From Burkholderia paludis (GTDB taxonomy: Bacteria; Pseudomonadota; Gammaproteobacteria; Burkholderiales; Burkholderiaceae): a stretch of 64,000 nucleotides of DNA. How positions within the stretch are numbered: the first letter of the stretch is position 1; every line of letters starts with the position of its first letter. Positions 56,200 through 64,000 of the stretch are shown here, one piece after another. The notes beneath the pieces were generated by a model, which was not told the origin of the DNA, did no database searches, and saw only the letters and a list, made by a program, of their open reading frames with translations. The stretch is from contig NZ_JPGL01000007.1 in assembly GCF_000732615.1 (NCBI RefSeq), forward strand, positions 211,926 through 275,925, read 5' to 3'. Position numbers and translations under genes: made by a program.

Positions 56200-58140
56200 A
56201 TGAATCGATCATTCTCGTTCAACCGGGAACACGCAGTTAACGTTCGATCGTTGACGATCCAGCAGAAGACGCATATCGGCTTCGCACTCGTCACGACGCT
56301 GCTGGCCTTGCTGTGCGGCACGATCATCTGGGGAAGTTTCCGGCAATACCGGCAGGAGAACGCCGACCTGCAGAGCTTCGAATTCGTCCGCGGCGCGATG
56401 GTCGCCGCCAACGTGATCTCGGCCGAGCGCGGCCCGACGAACGACCTGCTGGTGCGCCTGCAGGACGACGGTGCCGCCGAGGTGCGCGACCTGGTCGCCG
56501 CCCGCACCCGTTCCGACGAGGCGCTCGCCCGCTTTCGAACCTGCATCGCCCAGGCGGCCATGCTCGACGATCGCGAACGCGGCAACCTGCTGCAGGCACT
56601 CGACTCGACCCGGACGATGCTCGCCGATGCGCGTGCGGAAGTCGATGCGCTCGACGCGCGGCCGCTTTCCGCGCGCACCGTTCACGATATCCAGCACGCG
56701 CAGGCCCGCCTGTTCCGCATCGTCGATACGCTGTCGCTGCTGATCGACGGCGCGATGACCGACACGGCGATGCGCGATTCGCACACGTCGGGCGCGATCC
56801 TGCTGGCACGGCTGCTCGGCGATCTCCGCGAATACGCGGGCCGCACGGGCTCGCTGCTCATCGCGCCGATGTTCGCGCGGCAGGCGCTCGACCGGGCGCA
56901 ATACGCGGACATCATGCGGCTGCGCGGCCGCATCGAGCAGTTGCGCACGCTGATCGACGGCGAGATCGGCCCGCAGCTCGACGATCCGGAGGTGGCGCGC
57001 GAATACGCGCAGCTCGACGCCGCCTTCGACGAACACATCCTGCCGCTCGTCGACGCGACCGTCGCCGGCGGCGGCCGGACCGGCGCCTACGCGATGGGCG
57101 CGGCCGACTTTTCGCGTACGATCGTGCCGCACTTCCGGCCGGCCGAACGGCTGCGCGACCGCGTGCTCGATCTCGCCCGGCGTCGCGCCGGCGGCGACCG
57201 GCACGCTGCCCGGATGAAGGTCGTGCTGTCGGCATGCGCCGCCGTGCTGTGCGTCGCGATCCTGGTGTCGCTGGCGCGCGGCACGCAGCGGCTGCTGTCG
57301 AAGCCGCTCGATGCACTCGGCCGGCGGATCGTCGCGCTCAGCGACGGCGATACGACGCAGGTCCCGATGCCGCGCGGCATCGGGCCCGAGATCGCCCGCA
57401 TCCATGAAGCGCTCGAGACGCTGCGCAACGCGTATGTACGCCGCGACATGCTGGAGCGCCAGCGCAACGACATGCTGACGCTGTTCTCGCACGACATGCG
57501 CGCCCCGCTGACCTCGCTGATCATCCTGATCGACGCGCAGTCGCAACGCGCGGACGACGAGCAGACGAAGCGGCAGCTCGCGAGGATCGCCAAGCTCGCG
57601 CGGCACACGCTCGCCATGGCCGACGGCTTCGCGCAGCTCTCGCGGGCCGAGGCCAGCGAATACGAACGCGTGCCGGTCAACCTCGCCGACCTGATGAACG
57701 AGGCGCGCGACGCGGTGTGGCCGCTCGCGCACCGGAAAGCCATGTCGATCGACGACGTGCCGCGCCGCGACGACGCGATCGTGCAGGGCGACCCGGCGCT
57801 GCTGTCGCGCGCGCTGATCAACCTGCTGGACAACGCCATCAAGTACAGCGCGCCGTCGACGCGCGTCGAATGCAGGGTCGAGCCGGGCGGCGACGGACGG
57901 ACCGTGCGCTGCACGATCCGCGACAGCGGCCGCGGCATCAGCGGCGCGGACCAGACGCGGCTGTTCGAGCGCTACCGGCGCTTTCGCACCGCCGGACAGC
58001 CGGAAACCAGCGGCGTCGGCCTCGGCATGGCGTTCGTCAAGGCCGTGGTCGAACGGCACGAAGGCCACATCCACGTGCACAGCGTCGTGCAGCGGGGCAC
58101 CACGGTCACGATCACGCTGCCGGCGGCGGAGCACGGGTGA
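56200..58140 (+). CDS. Orphan membrane sensor histidine kinase
   Basis: A 646-residue protein. Helix 1 is about residues 27-46 (FALVTTLLALLCGTIIWGS), helix 2 about 342-361 (VVLSACAAVLCVAILVSLA), enclosing a roughly 295-residue, mostly helical periplasmic region. A HAMP segment (about 362-418) leads to the H box FSHDMRAPLTSLI (His about 430), N box NLLDNAIKYS (about 541), and G boxes DSGRGISG and GVGLGMAFVKAVVERH. It should autophosphorylate, but no response regulator gene is beside it. ATG 56200 is preferred; upstream frame is Arg-rich. The signal is unknown. Confidence 0.88.
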   Translation: MNRSFSFNREHAVNVRSLTIQQKTHIGFALVTTLLALLCGTIIWGSFRQYRQENADLQSFEFVRGAMVAANVISAERGPTNDLLVRLQDDGAAEVRDLVAARTRSDEALARFRTCIAQAAMLDDRERGNLLQALDSTRTMLADARAEVDALDARPLSARTVHDIQHAQARLFRIVDTLSLLIDGAMTDTAMRDSHTSGAILLARLLGDLREYAGRTGSLLIAPMFARQALDRAQYADIMRLRGRIEQLRTLIDGEIGPQLDDPEVAREYAQLDAAFDEHILPLVDATVAGGGRTGAYAMGAADFSRTIVPHFRPAERLRDRVLDLARRRAGGDRHAARMKVVLSACAAVLCVAILVSLARGTQRLLSKPLDALGRRIVALSDGDTTQVPMPRGIGPEIARIHEALETLRNAYVRRDMLERQRNDMLTLFSHDMRAPLTSLIILIDAQSQRADDEQTKRQLARIAKLARHTLAMADGFAQLSRAEASEYERVPVNLADLMNEARDAVWPLAHRKAMSIDDVPRRDDAIVQGDPALLSRALINLLDNAIKYSAPSTRVECRVEPGGDGRTVRCTIRDSGRGISGADQTRLFERYRRFRTAGQPETSGVGLGMAFVKAVVERHEGHIHVHSVVQRGTTVTITLPAAEHG

Positions 58141-58257
58141 CGGCGAGGGCGCGGCCCCGCGCGATTCTTCGATATACTGGACCGAACCCTTTTCGGGGCA
58201 ACCCGGGGCAACCACGCCCTTCGCGCGTTCGCCCCAACCTGCTTGGAATGGCGCACC

Positions 58258-58914
58258 GTGAAACCGCGAGCCGGCCTGATACTCGAACTCTTCGTCAACC
58301 TGGTTCTGCCCTGGGTCGCCTACCGGGCCGCGCATCCGTCCTTCGGCGAAACCGGCGCGCTGTACGCGTCGGCCGTTCCGCCGATCGTCTGGTCGATCGT
58401 CGAATTCATCCGCTCGCGCCGCGTCGACGCGGTGGCCGCCATCGTGCTGCTCGGCATCGCGCTGTCGATCGTCGGCATGGCGCTCGGCGGCAGCCCGCGC
58501 ACGCTGCTGATGCGCGAATCCCTCGCGTCGGGCTCGATCGGCGTCGTGTTCCTGCTGTCGCTGTTCCGCGCACGTCCGATGATCTTCTATCTCGCCCGCG
58601 CCACCGTGGCGCGCGAGATGGACGGCGGCGCCGCCCATTTCGAGGCGGTCTGGGCCGCCCAGCCGGGCGTGCGGCAGATGCTGCGGCGCATGACCTTCGT
58701 CTGGGGCGCCTTCATGACGCTGGAAATGCTGCTGCGCTGCTGGATGGTCGTGACCTGGCCGGTCGAGCGCGTGCTGGTCGTGTCGCCGATCGTCGGCTAC
58801 ACCGTGTTCGGCGGCCTGCTGCTGTGGACCTTCTGGTACCGGCGGCGCATGCGCGTGCGCAACCGCGCCCACATCCCGGGCCGCGACGGCATGACCGAAA
58901 CCGCCGGCCGCTGA
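58258..58914 (+). CDS. VC0807-family membrane protein
   Basis: A 218-residue protein with five to six helices. LELFVNLVLPWVAYRAA, then PPIVWSIVEFIRSRRVDAVAAIVLLGIALS and LSLFRARPMIFYLAR are typical of the VC0807 family, whose function is unknown. GTG 58258 is taken as start; TTG 58243 is possible. The next gene, a CPBP protease, starts 75 bp downstream on the same strand. Confidence 0.75.
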   Translation: MKPRAGLILELFVNLVLPWVAYRAAHPSFGETGALYASAVPPIVWSIVEFIRSRRVDAVAAIVLLGIALSIVGMALGGSPRTLLMRESLASGSIGVVFLLSLFRARPMIFYLARATVAREMDGGAAHFEAVWAAQPGVRQMLRRMTFVWGAFMTLEMLLRCWMVVTWPVERVLVVSPIVGYTVFGGLLLWTFWYRRRMRVRNRAHIPGRDGMTETAGR

Positions 58915-58989
58915 TCGCCGTCCCGGCAGCCGGCCAGACCGGCTACGGTATGATGCGCGGCGTATCGTCAGACGTATGCCGCTCCTGTC

Positions 58990-59856
58990 ATGTCCCTTTC
59001 GCTCCTTCCCTGCGCCACGATCTGGATCGCCCTGTTCGGGGCCGCCGCGTTCGCGTGGCATCGCCCGCTGCACAGCCTGAGCATCGGCCTCGCCGCGCTC
59101 GGCTATGCGGGCGCGCTGGCGTTCGGCCAGCTCGCGCCGGTCGCGCTGGCGCCGCTCGCACTGCTGGCCGCGGCCGCCTGGGGCGCGCTGCCCGGGCGCC
59201 CGTGCGCGGTGCGCGTCGCCGCCCACGTCGTCTTCGTCGCGGTCGCGATCGGCCTGAGCCTGCACCTGATCCCCGGCTTCCACAATCCGCGCGTGATCGG
59301 GCCGACCCGTTTCACGCCGGACGCCGTACCGTTCACGATGTACCTGAATTTCGACAAGCCGCTCGTCGGCCTGTGGCTGGCATGGGTGCTGCCGTGGGTC
59401 GCGCCGGACGTCCCGCCGGCGCGCGCGCTGCGCACGGGCGTGGCGGCGGCCGCGGCCACGGCCGCTGTGTGCCTGGCCGGCGCGCTCGCGCTCGGGATGG
59501 CCGGCTGGGCGCCCAAGTGGCCGCCGTCCGGCTGGCTGTGGCTCGCGAACAACCTGCTGCTCGTGACGTTTGCCGAGGAAGCGTTGTTTCGCGGCTACGT
59601 GCAGGGCGGCCTGACGCGCGCGCTCCGCGCCTTCGCATGGGGGCCGTGGGCCGCGCTCGCGATCGGCGCGGTGCTGTTCGGCGCCGCGCATGCGGCCGGC
59701 GGCTGGCCATGGATCGTGCTCGGCACGGTGGCCGGCGCCGGCTACGGCCTCGCGTGGCGGCGCGGCGGGCTGCTCGCGGCCGCGCTCGCGCACGCGGGGC
59801 TGAACGTCGTCCACTTCGGCCTGTTCACCTACCCGATGCTCGCCGCCGCGCACTGA
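58990..59856 (+). CDS. CPBP-family intramembrane metalloprotease
   Basis: A 288-residue membrane protein with about eight helices. Motif 1 is FAEEALFRGYVQGGL (EExxxR), motif 2 is LFGAAHAAGGW (FxxxH) and a third His lies in LAHAGLNVVHFG (HxxxN/B). These are the catalytic zinc-site residues of Rce1/CAAX-like proteases. Substrates in bacteria include envelope peptides; not known here. ATG 58990 is the natural start. It could be co-transcribed with the VC0807-type gene. Confidence 0.85.
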   Translation: MSLSLLPCATIWIALFGAAAFAWHRPLHSLSIGLAALGYAGALAFGQLAPVALAPLALLAAAAWGALPGRPCAVRVAAHVVFVAVAIGLSLHLIPGFHNPRVIGPTRFTPDAVPFTMYLNFDKPLVGLWLAWVLPWVAPDVPPARALRTGVAAAAATAAVCLAGALALGMAGWAPKWPPSGWLWLANNLLLVTFAEEALFRGYVQGGLTRALRAFAWGPWAALAIGAVLFGAAHAAGGWPWIVLGTVAGAGYGLAWRRGGLLAAALAHAGLNVVHFGLFTYPMLAAAH

Positions 59857-59887
59857 ATCCGGCACGGCGGCGCCCCTGTGCGGCCGC

Positions 59888-60868
<981 letters not shown>

Positions 60869-61044
60869 TGCACGCCTCGCCATTGAAGTTGAGCTGACGG
60901 CAGGATGCGCACCGCGCCTCCGCCGGACCGTCGCATGTTATCCCGGGCAGCGGAATTGCGTGCGGCGCGGGCCTGCGCGAAAGGGGCGAAGGGGGCGATC
61001 GTCGGTGCGGGGTTGCGTACGGCGGGAGACGCGCCGCCGGCCGC

Positions 61045-61716
61045 TTACTTGGCCTGGTCGGCGATCGGTTGCAGGAACGCGGAAAAGCCGGTCAGCATGA
61101 TCTGCACGCCGATGCACAGCAGCAGGAACGCCGACACGCGCTTCGCGACCTTCGTGCCTTCGCTGCCCAGGTAGCGCGACAGCAGCGCGGCGCGGCTGTA
61201 GGTCAGCCAGATCACGACCGCGACCAGCGCGGAAACGGCGACCGACACGATGCTCGACAGCATGAATTCCGACAGCTTGTGCGTGCGGTTCGCGTTCAGC
61301 GCGATCGCGGTGGCGATCGAGCCGGGGCCGACCGTCAGCGGCACGGTCAGCGGGAAGAACGCGCGCGTCATGATCGCGTTCGCGTCGATCGGCTTGACCG
61401 GCGTATCGCCGCCGCCCGGCCCGTCGGGCTCGTTCAGCATCTGCCACCCGGCCACGGCCACCGCGAACCCGCCGCCGATCCGCAGCGCTTCCATCGAGAT
61501 CCCGAAGAAATGCAGCACCGGCGTGCCGGCGAAGAACGCGACCAGCAGCACGATGAACGCGTTGAACGCGACCTTCTTCGCGAGCAGGTTCCGCTCGTGC
61601 TCGGTCAGCGCCTCGGTACGTTCGAGAAACAGGAATGCGATGCCGATCGGATTGATGATGCCGATCAGGCCGGTGAAGCCGAACAGGATCTCGGAAATAA
61701 GGCGGTTGACGATCAT
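61045..61716 (-). CDS. MarC-family membrane protein
   Basis: A 223-residue protein with six helices in two repeats. GLIGIINPIGIAFLFL (NP motif 1) and LTVGPGSIATAIALNA with FPLTVPLTVGPGS (motif 2) are diagnostic of MarC/UPF0056. MarC was once linked to multiple-antibiotic resistance, but that role is not supported; transport of a small metabolite is suspected. ATG 61716 is the family start. It stands alone. Confidence 0.9.
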   Translation of the reverse strand: MIVNRLISEILFGFTGLIGIINPIGIAFLFLERTEALTEHERNLLAKKVAFNAFIVLLVAFFAGTPVLHFFGISMEALRIGGGFAVAVAGWQMLNEPDGPGGGDTPVKPIDANAIMTRAFFPLTVPLTVGPGSIATAIALNANRTHKLSEFMLSSIVSVAVSALVAVVIWLTYSRAALLSRYLGSEGTKVAKRVSAFLLLCIGVQIMLTGFSAFLQPIADQAK

Positions 61717-61840
61717 CGGAGGGCGAATCGGTCGGAGCTGGGCCGGCGGCACGCCGGAGGTCACGCATTGTAGAGCAAGCGCCCGCCCGCGCCGCAAAAT
61801 GCGCCCCGCCCGGTTCACCGGCGAGCGCCGCCGGCGGCCC

Positions 61841-62641
61841 TCATTCCGCGCCCGCCTCCCATGCCGGCGGCCGCTTCGCGAAGAACGCGGCGAAGCCTTC
61901 CTTCGCTTCCGGCGTCGCGCGCACGCGGGAGATGGTCTGCGCGGTGAATGCCGCGCGCTCGTCCGACGGCGGATACTCGCCGATCGCGTCGAAGAAGCGC
62001 TTGATTTCCGTCAGCGCATTCGGGCCGTTGCGGCCGAGTTCGGCGAGCGTCCTGTCGAGCGCCTCGTCCAGCGCGTCGAGCGGCACGGCCTGGTGGATCA
62101 GGCCGATCGCGACGGCCTCGGCGGCGGCGAGCTGCGTCGCGGTCAGCGCAAGCCGGCGCGCCTGGCGCTGGCCGACCGCCTCGACCAGGTACGGGCCGAT
62201 CACGGCCGGCAGGATCCCGAAGCGCGCCTCGCTGACCGAGAAGCGCGCGTGATCGCTCGCGATCACGATATCGCACGCCGCGCACAGGCCGACGCCGCCG
62301 CCGAACGCGTGGCCCTGCACGCGCGCCACCGTCGGCTTCGGGCATTGCCGGATCGCGCGCATCATCGCGGCGAACCGCTCGGCGTCGCGCAGGTTCGCGG
62401 CCGCGTCGTTCGCGCTCGCGCGCTGCATCCACTGCAGGTCGGCGCCCGCGCAGAACGCGCGGCCGTCCGAGCGCAGCACGATCGCGCGCACGTCCTCGCG
62501 CCGGCCGAGCGCCGTGAACGCGTCGGTCAGCTCGGCGATCATCGTCTCGTCGAACGCGTTGAGCACGTCGCCGCGCTGCAGCGCGACGGTCGCGATGCCG
62601 CGCGCATCGACCGCGACGGCCAGGGTCTTCAATCCATCCAT
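61841..62641 (-). CDS. Enoyl-CoA hydratase/isomerase, methylglutaconyl-CoA-hydratase-like
   Basis: A 266-residue crotonase-fold enzyme. NAFDETMIAELTDAFTALG, AFCAGADLQWMQRAS (oxyanion hole) and GHAFGGGVGLCAACDIVIAS with SEARFGILPAVIGPYL include two acidic residues at the active site, as in hydratases. The WMQRAS stretch and N-terminal NAFDE resemble LiuC of leucine degradation, but adjacency to paaK could also mean a phenylacetate-pathway hydratase. ATG 62641 is 41 bp after paaK, so they are co-transcribed. The exact step is undecided. Confidence 0.85.
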   Translation of the reverse strand: MDGLKTLAVAVDARGIATVALQRGDVLNAFDETMIAELTDAFTALGRREDVRAIVLRSDGRAFCAGADLQWMQRASANDAAANLRDAERFAAMMRAIRQCPKPTVARVQGHAFGGGVGLCAACDIVIASDHARFSVSEARFGILPAVIGPYLVEAVGQRQARRLALTATQLAAAEAVAIGLIHQAVPLDALDEALDRTLAELGRNGPNALTEIKRFFDAIGEYPPSDERAAFTAQTISRVRATPEAKEGFAAFFAKRPPAWEAGAE

Positions 62642-62682
62642 CGAACAGGTTCCTCGGGTAATACAAACGGCAAACGGGAGAA

Positions 62683-64000
<1,318 letters not shown>

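Noticed and set aside
56209..59865. 1,218-codon open frame on the minus strand
   Set aside because: It is antisense to four genes with clear domains, is Arg/Gly/Asp-rich low-complexity sequence, and follows from high GC at third positions.

Overview
The window is about 64 kb of high-GC DNA with the gene content, codon usage and paralogue mix of a Burkholderia chromosome, most like the B. cepacia complex. Supporting signs are DUF4148 and DUF3331 proteins, many LysR and MocR regulators, an mprF-acvB pair, a paaK locus and an assimilatory nitrate cluster in beta-proteobacterial layout. Coding density is high, strands alternate often, and I see no tRNA, rRNA, CRISPR array or intact insertion sequence.

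Layout. 0-8 kb: a cut-off TonB-type protein, aromatic amino-acid exporter YddG, a LysE exporter with a LysR gene, a TauE/SafE carrier, a 26-residue membrane peptide, a divergent LysR/D-serine dehydratase pair and a DUF4148 protein. 8-11 kb: a periplasmic polyamine-type binding protein overlapping a membrane diguanylate cyclase. 11-15 kb: a hexuronate locus (GntR regulator, mannonate dehydratase, MFS carrier) with three operator-like palindromes. 15-20.5 kb: a TonB-type gene broken by a TAG, a MocR regulator and a sulfite/nitrite reductase haemoprotein with DUF934. 20.5-24.5 kb: acvB-mprF for aminoacyl-phosphatidylglycerol. 24.9-28 kb: a three-gene membrane operon centred on a HAD-UbiA fusion of decaprenyl-phosphoribose-synthase type. 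28-31 kb: a secreted protein, LysR, GlcG and SDR genes.

31-43 kb is the nitrate/nitrite assimilation locus: narK-nirB-nirD and a nitrate reductase fused to a CysJ-like flavoreductase on the minus strand; cobA (sirohaem), nasT (ANTAR antiterminator) and nasS (nitrate sensor) on the plus strand. The 640-bp gap between the two arms holds two NtrC-like sites 21 bp apart, two divergent sigma-54 promoters, and in each 5' leader a pair of stem-loops with the hexaloop AACGGC. On the narK side the second stem-loop shares bases with an intrinsic terminator just before the start codon. Together these form a readable circuit: NtrC/sigma-54 sets initiation and NasS/NasT sets elongation.

43-64 kb: a UDG-like protein, a YkgJ cysteine-cluster protein, an AraC regulator, a fumarylacetoacetate-hydrolase family protein, a Bcr/CflA-type efflux gene preceded by its own promoter, a 16-codon leader ORF and an attenuator, a Do-type protease, a MocR regulator divergent from a double-GNAT protein, a small membrane protein and DUF3331 gene behind a SoxR-box-like palindrome, a butanediol-type dehydrogenase with a sigma-54 promoter, an orphan histidine kinase, a VC0807-type protein, a CPBP protease, an aldo/keto reductase, MarC, an enoyl-CoA hydratase and the truncated paaK.

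The two most notable items are the dual ANTAR/sigma-54 control region (39,870-40,400) and the leader-peptide attenuator before the efflux gene (48,190-48,375). All functional calls come from reading the sequence and family knowledge; no search was run.
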